Shown: one piece after another, positions 33,217-40,897 of the stretch | Position numbering within the stretch: position 1 is the first letter of the stretch | How the letters are laid out: each line of letters opens with the position of its first letter | Origin: CAYQQU01 sp964419545 | GTDB taxonomy: Bacteria; Bacteroidota; Bacteroidia; Chitinophagales; Saprospiraceae | NCBI GenBank assembly: GCA_964419545.1 | Contig: CAYQQU010000054.1 | Coordinates: forward strand, 1-40,913 | Direction of reading: 5' to 3' | Length of the DNA: 40,913 nucleotides | Position numbers and translations under genes: made by a program | Notes under the pieces: generated by a model | Database searches by the model: none | Seen by the model: the letters and a program-made list of their open reading frames with translations, nothing else | Told to the model about the DNA's origin: nothing

Positions 33217-33220
33217 TGTG

Positions 33221-34507
33221 CTATTTTTGGACGAGGATGCTCCTGCTGGCCAATACCTGGTTGCGGGCCGTGAGCTGCAACACATACTTTCCGTTGTTCA
33301 GGTGGGCGGGCAATTCCATTTCCCGCGCCTGCAAGCCATCGCCCCCGGGAAAGCCGGATTGCCATACGAGGGCGCCCCGCGCATCGAACAAACGCGCATC
33401 GAGCCGATCGATGCGTTCAGATGAGGTATAAGCCAGGGTCACCGGCCCCGGCCCCACCGGGTTGGGATACACATTGCAAGAGGTCACCGGTCCTGCCGTC
33501 AGGTCGTCGGTGGAAACGACGCCGAGATCGGTCTTTTCAAAAGTGGCCGTTCCGGTGGAGCTGCCTTCAAAATCGATGAAAACCAGCTTGTATAGATGGT
33601 TGTCGGCGGTCTTGACGATAAAGGAAAGGTCGGAGGGCAGGAGCCAGCCCTGATTGAAGTCAAAGGTCTTCCAGTCGTGCCCGATGATGTCCAGGGCGGT
33701 CTCGTAAGCATCGACTTCCTCCACGGTGACGTCGGAAGGGTCGATGCCGGTTATTTCAGCTACCTCGACGCCCCAGCCCGAAAGGACGCCGGTAACGATG
33801 TAGTCCAGGGTATCCCCCATGCCGTCGTCCAGCGGCGTGGCGTAACGGGTGAATAAAAGGTCCCAGCTCGCGGAAGCAACGTCTACGGTCGACTCTGCGT
33901 CAAAAGAGAAAAAGGCGAATGGCGCCGCCTGAAAGTCATTTTTATTGATTGACACGGTGGTTTCGCCGGAGCCGTCCAGATCGGCGTAGCGAAGCTGATA
34001 GGCGACCGATAGCGATTCGATCATCACTTTTTTGTACTCGCCGTTGCGCAGTTTGATAACGAATACCGTATTCCCTTCCACCGTATTGTTGGCCGGGTTG
34101 TAAACGCCCCAGCCGAAATCCAGCGGATTGCCGGGAATGCGCGTGGCGTTGAAAGCGCCGAACAACCAGCTTTCCTCATCATTGTACAGCCGTTCGGTCA
34201 ATTCGGCGGGATCGATAGCGGCGTCGAAATCATCGGTCGGCGCCAGGTATAATTCCAGTTCCGGCGCCGGCGCCGTGAACGAAGAAATCGTCCCTTCATT
34301 GATATGAATACCGGCGTCCTGCAAGCCGATGGTGGTGAACATCAGGTCCCACGCCATATTGTCCACTTGTACCTCTTCATCGCTGGATAAATCGTAATAC
34401 GACTGCAGCGCATAAGCCGGGCCGGTGGAGATCTGGACAAAGTCTTGCGCCCGGATCACCATGCACACGGAAAACAATATTACCTTAGTGAGGATAAGTG
34501 CTCGCAT
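33221..34507 (-). CDS. hmuY: Tandem HmuY-domain heme-binding protein with T9SS sorting domain
   Basis: The 428-residue protein has a signal peptide ending CMVIRAQ. Two HmuY-like units follow: residues ~25-187 (YYDLSSDEEVQVDN, WDLMFTTIG, VFVIKLRNGEYKKVMIESL) and ~190-330 (FFSFDAESTVDVAS, WDLLFTRYA, SFIVKTADNHLYKLVFIDF). Their parallel motifs show an internal duplication. The C-terminus (VYPNPVGPGPVTLAY ... NGKYVLQLTARN ... SILVQK) is a T9SS sorting domain. HmuY of Porphyromonas is a single-domain heme-binding lipoprotein, so this version differs in copy number and anchoring. It is first in the heme operon. Confidence 0.88.
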   Translation of the reverse strand: MRALILTKVILFSVCMVIRAQDFVQISTGPAYALQSYYDLSSDEEVQVDNMAWDLMFTTIGLQDAGIHINEGTISSFTAPAPELELYLAPTDDFDAAIDPAELTERLYNDEESWLFGAFNATRIPGNPLDFGWGVYNPANNTVEGNTVFVIKLRNGEYKKVMIESLSVAYQLRYADLDGSGETTVSINKNDFQAAPFAFFSFDAESTVDVASASWDLLFTRYATPLDDGMGDTLDYIVTGVLSGWGVEVAEITGIDPSDVTVEEVDAYETALDIIGHDWKTFDFNQGWLLPSDLSFIVKTADNHLYKLVFIDFEGSSTGTATFEKTDLGVVSTDDLTAGPVTSCNVYPNPVGPGPVTLAYTSSERIDRLDARLFDARGALVWQSGFPGGDGLQAREMELPAHLNNGKYVLQLTARNQVLASRSILVQK

Positions 34508-34519
34508 GTTACAAATTTT

Positions 34520-34538
34520 ATTTAGACAAAATTCAGAT
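34520..34538 (-). promoter_or_regulatory. Candidate iron-responsive operator of the heme operon
   Basis: ATTTAGACAAAATTCAGAT (plus strand) matches 15 of 19 bases of the box upstream of the DUF4856 cluster. It lies 13 bp before the hmuY start and directly after a -7-like element, so a bound repressor would cover the transcription start. Confidence 0.5.
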
Positions 34539-34542
34539 AGTG

Positions 34543-34550
34543 CAAATTTA
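34543..34550 (-). promoter_or_regulatory. -7 promoter element of the heme operon
   Basis: On the minus strand this reads TAAATTTG, an exact TAnnTTTG match, 35 bp before the hmuY start. A clear TTG -33 box is not seen. Confidence 0.45.
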
Positions 34551-34602
34551 TCGCACCACCTGAATAAATAAAATGCTGATTTTTTGGTACTTAAATCCTG
34601 GC

Positions 34603-34618
34603 AGCCTTACCTAAGGCT
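34603..34618. promoter_or_regulatory. 16-bp dyad between hmuY and the bestrophin gene
   Basis: AGCCTTA (34603-34609) and TAAGGCT (34612-34618) are perfect inverted repeats separated by CC. The site lies in the divergent promoter region and may bind a dimeric regulator. Identity unknown. Confidence 0.4.
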
Positions 34619-34687
34619 ACCGAATATTGGGTATCATTTTTGCGGAAACACTTATCTATTTTTTTTATTGATCGCCCAAGTCACCCT

Positions 34688-35611
34688 ATGATCTACTACA
34701 AAACCAACCAAAACTGGTTTGGCGACGTCTCCCACCTCGCGCGCAGCTGGACGATGGTCCGCATCATGCGCAGTATGGTGGTCATCGGTGTCTACGCCGC
34801 TGTTATCTGTGTTTCCATTGAATACCTCGGCTGGCAGGAGGCCATCGTGATGAACACGTCCATTTTTTCCCTGCTGGGGATCATCCTCAGCATCTTGCTG
34901 GTGTTCCGCACCAATTCGGCCTACGATCGCTGGTGGGAAGCCCGCAAACAATGGGGCGCCCTGGTGAACAACACGCGCAACCTGGCCATTTACGTCGACG
35001 CCATGTTCCCCAAAGAGAACAAGGAGGTGCGGCGGTTCATGGCCAAGCACATTTCCAACTTCTGCCTGGCGCTGGTGGAGCACCTGCGCGCCGGGACCAA
35101 GCTGGACAAGCTGGTGTATCTGGACGAAGCGGAACGCGCCTGGTACGCAAGCAAAGGTCATATTCCCAACCACATCGCCCTGCAAATTTTCGATCGCCTG
35201 GCTTCGGCCCACCGCGAGGGGGAGATCAATGAAGGCGATTACATCAATATCAAAGCGCAGCACCAATCGTTGCTGGACATCCTGGGCGCCTGCGAACGCA
35301 TCAAAAAGACGCCCATTCCTTTTTCCTACGCCGTTTACCTGAAAATATTCATCACCGCCTACGGGCTGCTGCTGCCCTGGGCGTTCGTCGCCACTTACAG
35401 CTTGTGGACGGTGCCGCTGGTGATGTTCATCTTCTTCGCTTTGCTGGGTGTGGAATTGCTGGGCGAAGAGATCGAAGACCCTTTCGGATTGGATTGCAAC
35501 GACTTACCGACGGGGGATATCGCGCATACGATCAAGCAGAATGTTTTTGAGATTCTGGAGTCGCGTACGACTACGGGCCGGGAGCGGGAGTTGTATGAGA
35601 AGGTGTTTTAG
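34688..35611 (+). CDS. Bestrophin-family (UPF0187) ion channel
   Basis: ATG 34688 gives 307 residues starting MIYYKTNQNWFGD, the usual start of bacterial bestrophins; the open frame extends to 34640. Hallmarks are LLVFRTNSAYDRWWEARKQW after the first membrane helices, two later hydrophobic segments (YLKIFITAYGLLLPWAFVA and VPLVMFIFFALLGVELLG), and EEIEDPFGLDCNDLP. Bacterial relatives form pentameric channels, cation-selective in the Klebsiella case. It converges with the broken channel gene. Confidence 0.92.
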   Translation: MIYYKTNQNWFGDVSHLARSWTMVRIMRSMVVIGVYAAVICVSIEYLGWQEAIVMNTSIFSLLGIILSILLVFRTNSAYDRWWEARKQWGALVNNTRNLAIYVDAMFPKENKEVRRFMAKHISNFCLALVEHLRAGTKLDKLVYLDEAERAWYASKGHIPNHIALQIFDRLASAHREGEINEGDYINIKAQHQSLLDILGACERIKKTPIPFSYAVYLKIFITAYGLLLPWAFVATYSLWTVPLVMFIFFALLGVELLGEEIEDPFGLDCNDLPTGDIAHTIKQNVFEILESRTTTGRERELYEKVF

Positions 35612-35634
35612 CCCGGATTAAATTGGATTCCGGG
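35612..35634. terminator. Hairpin between convergent genes
   Basis: CCCGGA (35612-35617) pairs with TCCGGG (35629-35634) between the two stop codons. Only a short T-run follows, so it is a weak bidirectional terminator candidate. The start CCCGGATTA also resembles the dispersed repeat arm. Confidence 0.4.
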
Positions 35635-35636
35635 TT

Positions 35637-36713
35637 TCACTCCTCGCCGAAATACTTATAAACCGCCTTTTGCCACTTCGGCTCCGCGATCTTCTCCAGC
35701 AGCACCCGGTCGATCGCCTCCCGCAGCGGGCTGTTATCGGGCAGGGCGATGCCCATGTTGTTTTTGAGCAGGTAGCGGGGGGAAATGGCCAGCTTTCGAT
35801 AGTACGCGGTATGGTTGTGATAGCGCAGCACCGGAACGTTGGACACCACACAATCCAGCTTCCTGGCGAGCATGGCGTCGATGGCCTCCTCGATAGATTC
35901 GTAGGGCTGGTAGGGGATTTGTTCGCGGATGAGGTATTCCTCGCCCGACGACCGCAGGGCGGCGCCGACGCGGCTGCGGCGCAGGTCATCAGCCGTCTGA
36001 ATATGGGCTTCCAGGCGGGTGGTGGTGAAAATGGCGCTGGCGTTAGCCGTAAATAAAGACAACAGAATGATGCTGGCGAAGATCCAGACGATGCCGATCA
36101 TCTTGCCGACGGTGGTGTTGGGCACTTTGTCGCCGTAGCCTACCGTGGTCATGGTGACGGCCGACCACCACAACCCGTCGGCCAGCCCCTTGATGGTGCG
36201 ATCGTCCTTGTTGGTCATATACTGCCGCTCCACCAGTCATACCAGCGTGCCGGAGACGAAAAGCACCAGCAGCAATAAGCCGACGAGGCGCAGCAAACTG
36301 CCGAGGATAGGCCGCCAATAGGCCTGAAAAGAATTCTCGATGGCCCCCGACGCCACGGCAATGCCCGTTCCGGAAGGATTGACCGCCTGTGTGAAATCGA
36401 CCAGCTTCTCGCGTTGGGGCGTAATGGAAATGGCCCCCAGCCCGAGATCGTAGCGGTTTTCCTGCAGCCCGGTGAGCACCCCCTCCATATCGGCCAGCGC
36501 GTATTCGTACTGCAGATCCAACTCCAGAGCGATATCCTCCCACAATTCCACCATCAACCCGCCGTAGGCGCCGTCCGGATTTTGAAAACCGAAACGCGCC
36601 GCGTCGTATACCACTACCCGCAGGGCGCGCCGCCGGTACTCCTCCGGCACTTCACCCGTGGCGCAAAACGCACCCAAAAGCAGTCCGATCAGTAATAGTT
36701 TTCTCTTTCTCAT
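35637..36713 (-). pseudogene. GluR0-type ligand-gated potassium channel interrupted by an in-frame TGA
   Basis: The N-terminal 158 codons (start ATG 36713) and the C-terminal 199 codons are in the same frame, separated only by TGA at 36237-36239. Read through, they give a 358-codon prokaryotic glutamate-receptor-like channel. It has a signal peptide; ligand lobe 1 with GLGAISITPQREKLVDF, including the ligand arginine; helix S1 ending VSGTLV-stop-LVERQ; the pore helix and filter TMTTVGYGD; helix S2 with LFTANASA, like the SYTANLAAF motif of animal receptors; and lobe 2 (DDLRRSRVGA ... LDCVVSNVPVL ... MGIALPDNSPL). A TGG-to-TGA change is the simplest cause. GTG 36233 could restart translation, but the product would lack lobe 1. 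Confidence 0.85.
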
Positions 36714-36745
36714 GAAGATTTGATCCAGGTTAAGCTACGCCCTTT

Positions 36746-36780
36746 ACGTTAATTCAACGTGAACCCAACGTTAATTTAAC
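36746..36780. promoter_or_regulatory. Paired 13-bp direct repeats in a divergent promoter region
   Basis: ACGTTAATTCAAC (36746-36758) and ACGTTAATTTAAC (36768-36780) differ at one base and begin 22 bp apart, about two helical turns. Each holds a small palindrome (GTTAATTTAAC, pattern GTTAA-T-TTAAC). This is typical of a regulator binding cooperatively between the channel gene and the phosphoesterase gene. Confidence 0.5.
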
Positions 36781-36887
36781 CATTTGGGGCTTTTGCCCGT
36801 GGCCGCCGCCCGAAAGTGTATTACTAACACAAACTTAACTTCCATGTATGGCGAAGCTGGGCGGGAATCCGCATTTTTGTGGGAAAA

Positions 36888-38471
36888 ATGCATAGTCCGA
36901 ACGCATCGGTAGCCAAAGGGTACGTCTTCGCCGAGCCGGTACGGGGGAGTAATCACACCTCTTCAAAACAAGGCATTCCCGGAGTCCTGGTCTCCAATCA
37001 ACGCGAAGTCGTCGCTACGGATGAGAACGGATTCTACCAATTGCCGGTAGCACCGGGCGACGTCCTTTTCATCACCAAGCCCGACGGCTACGCCCTTCCG
37101 CTCAATCGCTATCGCCAGCCGCAATTTTATTACCTCCACCACCCGGAAGGCACACCCCGGGAGTTAAACCTGGGCTTTCCGGGGATCGAACCTACCGGTC
37201 CGCTGCCGGAATTCGTCAATTTTTCGCTGATCCCGGCCGAGCCGAAAACGCGGTTTTCCGCCGCCATCTTCGGTGACATCCAACCGAAAACGCCGCAGGA
37301 GATCGGTTTTTTTCGCGACCTGCTCGCTCCGGACGTGGCCGGCGAAGCCGTCGATTTTATCGTACCGCTGGGCGACCTGGCCTGGGATGAGCTGTCGCTC
37401 TACCCCCTGATCCGCAGTACGCTCGGCGCCATTGGCAAGCCGGTATTTACCGTCTGCGGCAATCACGATATCAACATGCGGGCGCCCGACCCGGAGCGCT
37501 GCACCCAAACCTACCGCCGCTATTTCGGGCCCGATTACTACAGCTTCGAATACGGCCAGGTGCACTTTGTGGTGCTCAACACCATCGGCTACGCAGGCTG
37601 GAAGGCCGACCACCAGGAGCGCGGCGACCTCTACGGCTGGATCGGCGAACGCCAGCTGGAATGGCTGGCCAACGACCTGCGCCACGTGCCTGCCGACCGC
37701 CTGCTCTTCTTCTGCACGCATATTCCGATCTATACCGCCGTTACGCCCAACGACGATTACCGCGTCGTCCTCAACCGACAGCGCTTCTTCGAACTGCTCA
37801 AGGAACGCACGGCCCTCTTCGCCGTCTCCGGCCATACCCACTACATCGAGCGCGTCGATCTGAGGGGCGGCGGCTGGGAAGGCCCGGCCTACTTCGAGAA
37901 CCTGATCGCCGGGGCCGCCTGCGGCGCCTGGTGGAAAGGCCCGCGCGATCCCTACGGCATCCCGGTGCGTCTGGGGATGGACGGCTCGCCCAACGGCTAT
38001 TTCGTCTTCGAATTCGACGGCAGCCGGTTCGATTACCACTTCCGCCCGGCGGGTATGCCGGCGCACCACCAGCTGAGTATCCGTTGGCCGCGAGGCGCCG
38101 TGTCGCCGCAGGGCGTAGCAGAACAGGCCGTCTTCGTGAACGTCTTCGCCGCCTCTACCCAGGCTACCGTGCACTACCGCCTGGACGACGGTCCGCCCGT
38201 GCCGATGACGCGCGTCCAGATCGTCGATCCCTACGTCCAGCAGTTTCTGGAAGACCACCAAGCCGACTACCCCGCCTGGATGTACGCCCGCAAGGTCGCC
38301 CACCTCTGGAAAGCTCCGGCGCTGGGCCAACTGACGCCCGGCCTGCACCGCCTGGAAGTGGAAGCCCGCGATCCCGACGGAAAGACCTACCGCGGCCGGC
38401 AGCTCTTTCGCGTAGAAGAGATGTGGCAACCTAAACCCGCAACGATAGCTCTGGAAACGGAAAAACAGTAG
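36888..38471 (+). CDS. Calcineurin-like metallophosphoesterase with N- and C-terminal beta domains
   Basis: ATG 36888 gives 527 residues; a GTG at 36879 is the only longer option, as a stop codon (TAA 36825-36827) closes the frame upstream. An N-terminal beta-sandwich (GIPGVLVSNQREVVATDENG) is followed by the catalytic domain with the motifs IFGDIQP, PLGDLAWDE, CGNHDIN, FFCTHIPIY and SGHTHY, which carry the dinuclear metal ligands. A C-terminal beta domain (VNVFAASTQATVHYRLDDG ... GLHRLEVEARDPDGKTY) closes it. The layout fits the MetallophosN/MetallophosC family, but those proteins usually have a signal peptide and this one shows none. Substrate unknown. Confidence 0.88.
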   Translation: MHSPNASVAKGYVFAEPVRGSNHTSSKQGIPGVLVSNQREVVATDENGFYQLPVAPGDVLFITKPDGYALPLNRYRQPQFYYLHHPEGTPRELNLGFPGIEPTGPLPEFVNFSLIPAEPKTRFSAAIFGDIQPKTPQEIGFFRDLLAPDVAGEAVDFIVPLGDLAWDELSLYPLIRSTLGAIGKPVFTVCGNHDINMRAPDPERCTQTYRRYFGPDYYSFEYGQVHFVVLNTIGYAGWKADHQERGDLYGWIGERQLEWLANDLRHVPADRLLFFCTHIPIYTAVTPNDDYRVVLNRQRFFELLKERTALFAVSGHTHYIERVDLRGGGWEGPAYFENLIAGAACGAWWKGPRDPYGIPVRLGMDGSPNGYFVFEFDGSRFDYHFRPAGMPAHHQLSIRWPRGAVSPQGVAEQAVFVNVFAASTQATVHYRLDDGPPVPMTRVQIVDPYVQQFLEDHQADYPAWMYARKVAHLWKAPALGQLTPGLHRLEVEARDPDGKTYRGRQLFRVEEMWQPKPATIALETEKQ

Positions 38472-38541
38472 AAGCGGAAAAAGGCTATTTTTGATAGCGA
38501 AACAGGTAACCACAACCCAAATCCTTTTCAAAAAGACACCT

Positions 38542-39366
38542 ATGCCTGCCACTATCGCCAAATTCCAGTACGTGCTCGCCGAAGCGATCGCCCAGCTCAA
38601 AAACGCCGCCGGCGACGACCCCTTCCTCAGCGAAGCCGACTGGCGCCGGTTGATCGACGAAGAACTGCCGGAAGCCGACCGCCCCTTCATTAATCGCCTC
38701 GCAGAGTTGGCACTCCAGCGAGAGCGTGCAGATAACCCGCTGGGACGGGTGACGATCAACGACCTGGATCGCCTGCGCGCCTATGTCAACGAGACGATCC
38801 TGCCGTTTTTTGCGGTCGAGGAAGGCGCTTTTCCGCCCGAATCCAAGACCGGACTGGAAAACGAGTTGGGCTTCACGCCGGCCATCCTCGCCGAAGAGTG
38901 GAAAATCTTCACCGAAACGCCGGTCGGCCTCGCCTCCGACCCGCTGGCGGCGCAGATCGAACGCTACCTGGTGGGGGCATCCCTCGGCATGTACGCCAGC
39001 GGCGGCCAGCGCAACCTGCTGAGCTTGTTCATCGAAACCGACATCACCGGCGAGCTGACCGAAGAAGTCTTTTTCGACACCCTCGACCATTCCGGCAACC
39101 AATCGCTGATGGGGTTACGGGACAACTACGAAGTCGAGCGCTTCGTCGACGGCCGGCAATTCATCAAACGCCTCAACGAATCACAGCGCCACGAGATCCA
39201 GCGCTTCAATACCCGCAAGCTGGCCCGCCTGATGCTGGTGCACCTGCGCGATATCCGCCTGGCCATCGTCTACCGGGACGAACGCAGCTGGATCCCGCTC
39301 TTCCTGGCCGGCGTGACGGAGACAAACGACCTGGTAGGGTTTCAGGTGATGGTGGCGTGGAGTTGA
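38542..39366 (+). CDS. Conserved-looking cytoplasmic protein of unknown function
   Basis: ATG 38542 gives 274 residues; the open frame begins at 38491 but its first codons lack protein-like character. The protein has no signal peptide or membrane helix and appears mostly helical. The last ~75 residues (GRQFIKRLNESQRHEIQRFN ... ARLMLVHLRDIRLAIVYRD ... IPLFLAGVTETNDLVGFQV) loosely resemble the C-terminal half of nuclease A inhibitor (NuiA)-like proteins. That resemblance is from memory and uncertain. Codon use matches its neighbours, which supports it as a real gene. Confidence 0.6.
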   Translation: MPATIAKFQYVLAEAIAQLKNAAGDDPFLSEADWRRLIDEELPEADRPFINRLAELALQRERADNPLGRVTINDLDRLRAYVNETILPFFAVEEGAFPPESKTGLENELGFTPAILAEEWKIFTETPVGLASDPLAAQIERYLVGASLGMYASGGQRNLLSLFIETDITGELTEEVFFDTLDHSGNQSLMGLRDNYEVERFVDGRQFIKRLNESQRHEIQRFNTRKLARLMLVHLRDIRLAIVYRDERSWIPLFLAGVTETNDLVGFQVMVAWS

Positions 39367-39383
39367 GGGGGCGGCAGTTTAGC

Positions 39384-39399
39384 CCCGGTTTGTTCATCC
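39384..39399 (+). repeat. Degenerate arm of the CCCGGATTATTCATGG family
   Basis: CCCGGTTTGTTCATCC matches 12 of 16 bases and begins 17 bp after a stop codon. No partner arm. Confidence 0.3.
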
Positions 39400-39475
39400 C
39401 AAAACCTTCGTTTTTGGTCTGCAATCGCCAGATGAGTGGAATGGTCGAGAATGATGGCTATCCCGCTTTGTTGAA

Positions 39476-39660
39476 TTAACCCGGATTATTCATGGATTCA
39501 TCGATTGCCGCCCGCCATTCTTGCGTTTGCTCTTTGGTCAATACTCCCCGTATCTGGGGATACTTGCCTGCTGCAGGCAGACGCCTCCTTGGTCGCCCTC
39601 CTGCGCGAACGCAAGCCTGACGACCGTCATAACGAAGAACCCATGGATCATCGGGGTTAA
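39476..39660. repeat. Long structured copy of the CCCGGATTATTCATGG repeat
   Basis: The left arm TTAACCCGGATTATTCATGG (39476-39495) and the reverse complement of the right arm (39641-39660) agree at 17 of 20 positions. Inside, CTTGCGTT (39520-39527) pairs with AACGCAAG (39608-39615), and smaller hairpins TCCCC/GGGGA and TGCCTGC/GCAGGCA fill the centre. The right part shares TCATrACGAAGAACCCATG with the short copy at 976-1025, so the short copy looks like an internal deletion. No gene is credible in 39367-39686. Confidence 0.65.
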
Positions 39661-39686
39661 CTTTTTTCTTGCAGTACCTAATAAAA

Positions 39687-39711
39687 TTATGCATACTTGT
39701 CCTATGCATAA
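39687..39711. promoter_or_regulatory. 25-bp dyad over the PadR start codon, candidate autoregulatory operator
   Basis: TTATGCATA (39687-39695) and TATGCATAA (39703-39711) are perfect inverted repeats with a 7-nt spacer. They cover both candidate ATG codons of the padR gene. PadR proteins often bind such AT-rich dyads in their own promoter. Confidence 0.55.
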
Positions 39712-40036
39712 CAAGCAACTCATAAAAGGCACCCTCAAGACCATCATTCTCAAACTACTGGCGGAGAACGGGCCCATGTACGGCTACGAGATCACGCGCA
39801 CCGTAGAAGAGCGCACGCACGGACAGCTTCTTTTGACCGAAGGCGCGCTTTACCCTACCCTGCACAAAATGGAAGCGGAAGGACTGGTCGTCACCGAAAA
39901 AAAAGAAGTGAACGGGCGGGTGCGCAAGTACTACGCCCTGACCCCCGACGGCAGCACCGCGAGTGCCGCCAAGCTCCGAGAGTTTGCAGCCTTCGTTTCG
40001 ATGATGCAACATCTACTGGCCCCCAAAACCTCCTGA
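39704..40036 (+). CDS. PadR-family transcriptional regulator
   Basis: The protein has 110 residues from ATG 39704; ATG 39689 would add five (MHTCP). The winged-helix signature is clear: LIKGTLKTIILKLLAENGPMYGYEI (parts), then LTEGALYPTLHKMEAEGLV and RKYYALTPDG. PadR proteins are small dimeric repressors. The following gene starts 2 bp after the stop, so the M23 peptidase is co-transcribed and probably under its control. The dyad at 39687-39711 is a likely autoregulatory site. Confidence 0.92.
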   Translation: MHNKQLIKGTLKTIILKLLAENGPMYGYEITRTVEERTHGQLLLTEGALYPTLHKMEAEGLVVTEKKEVNGRVRKYYALTPDGSTASAAKLREFAAFVSMMQHLLAPKTS

Positions 40037-40038
40037 CC

Positions 40039-40752
40039 ATGCCCGAACTGAACGACAACCAGGTGGCGCTCCTCCGAGAAAAGCTCCTCGCCGCCGGACT
40101 CACCCACGCGCCTCTCCTGGAAGAACTACTCGATCATGCCTGCTGCACCGTGGAAGCGGAAATGGCGCGGGGCGCCGATTTTCCAGCAGCCCTGGCGACG
40201 GCTACTACTATCTTCAAAGAAAATGAAATAAAGGAGATGCAGGCGTTCGACCTGCAATTACTTAACCAACAACAACTGATCATGAATCGATTGTCTCTTT
40301 TATTTCTGGGCATCCTGCTGATGCTGACCACCCTCACGTTCGCCGGCCCGCCCGATCCGCCGGCTATTGCGCCGCTGCGCGGCTCGCTGAATATCACCGG
40401 AACTTTCGGAGAACACCTGCATCCGATCCAAAAAGTAAAGCGCATGCACCAGGGCGTGGACTTTAAAGCGCTGTTGGGTACGCCGGTGGTGGCTACCGCT
40501 GCGGGTACCGTCACCTGGGTCGAGTACGACGCCGACGGCTACGGCCACTTTATCGTCATCCGCCATGACGAACGCTACGAGACCCGCTACGCTCAACTCT
40601 CGGAAACCCGGGTAAAGGCCGGCCAGGAAGTGGCGCAGGGCGAAGTGATCGCCCTCGTGGGCAACTCGGGCCGCTCGACGGGGCCGCACCTGCATTACGA
40701 AGTGCGGAAAGATGGAAAACTGGAAGATCCGATGGCGTATCTGGCGCAGTAA
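40039..40752 (+). CDS. Membrane-anchored M23 (LytM) peptidase with cytoplasmic helical domain
   Basis: This 237-residue protein has an N-terminal helical domain (about residues 1-75, with LEELLDHACCTVEAEMARG). A single hydrophobic segment follows, residues ~85-102 (LSLLFLGILLMLTTLTF). The LytM domain holds RMHQGVDF (zinc ligands H137 and D141) and GPHLHYEV (H217, H219). The helical domain resembles one found after PadR genes in Bacteroidota. The segment starting at M82 looks like a signal peptide, so internal initiation at 40282 could make a periplasmic form. It probably cuts peptidoglycan crosslinks or regulates the envelope. It is coupled to padR. Confidence 0.88.
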   Translation: MPELNDNQVALLREKLLAAGLTHAPLLEELLDHACCTVEAEMARGADFPAALATATTIFKENEIKEMQAFDLQLLNQQQLIMNRLSLLFLGILLMLTTLTFAGPPDPPAIAPLRGSLNITGTFGEHLHPIQKVKRMHQGVDFKALLGTPVVATAAGTVTWVEYDADGYGHFIVIRHDERYETRYAQLSETRVKAGQEVAQGEVIALVGNSGRSTGPHLHYEVRKDGKLEDPMAYLAQ

Positions 40753-40802
40753 TTGCTTTCTTATTCCCGGAAGCATTTCATTTTCTTAGAATAGTAGATT
40801 TG

Positions 40803-40831
40803 GAAGCCGCCCGAATTGCGGCTTCTTTTTT
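40803..40831 (+). terminator. Rho-independent terminator after the padR-M23 operon
   Basis: GAAGCCGC (40803-40810) pairs perfectly with GCGGCTTC (40818-40825), followed by TTTTTT. It sits 51 bp after the M23 stop. Confidence 0.85.
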
Positions 40832-40857
40832 GTGCAGACTGGACTTACAAGAAAAAA

Positions 40858-40897
40858 AGCCGCTAAAGCGGCTGGTCCGGGCCCGACTAAAGTCGGG
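40858..40897. repeat. Two consecutive palindromic hairpins at the right edge
   Basis: AGCCGCT-AA-AGCGGCT (40858-40873) and CCCGACT-AA-AGTCGGG (40882-40897) are perfect stems with the same two-base spacer. The seven A bases before the first would make it a terminator for a minus-strand gene beyond the window. The shared design suggests repeat elements. Confidence 0.55.

Noticed and set aside
39476..39718. Minus-strand frame of 80 codons through the long repeat copy
   Set aside because: It follows the hairpin arms and overlaps the padR start; no family pattern is visible.
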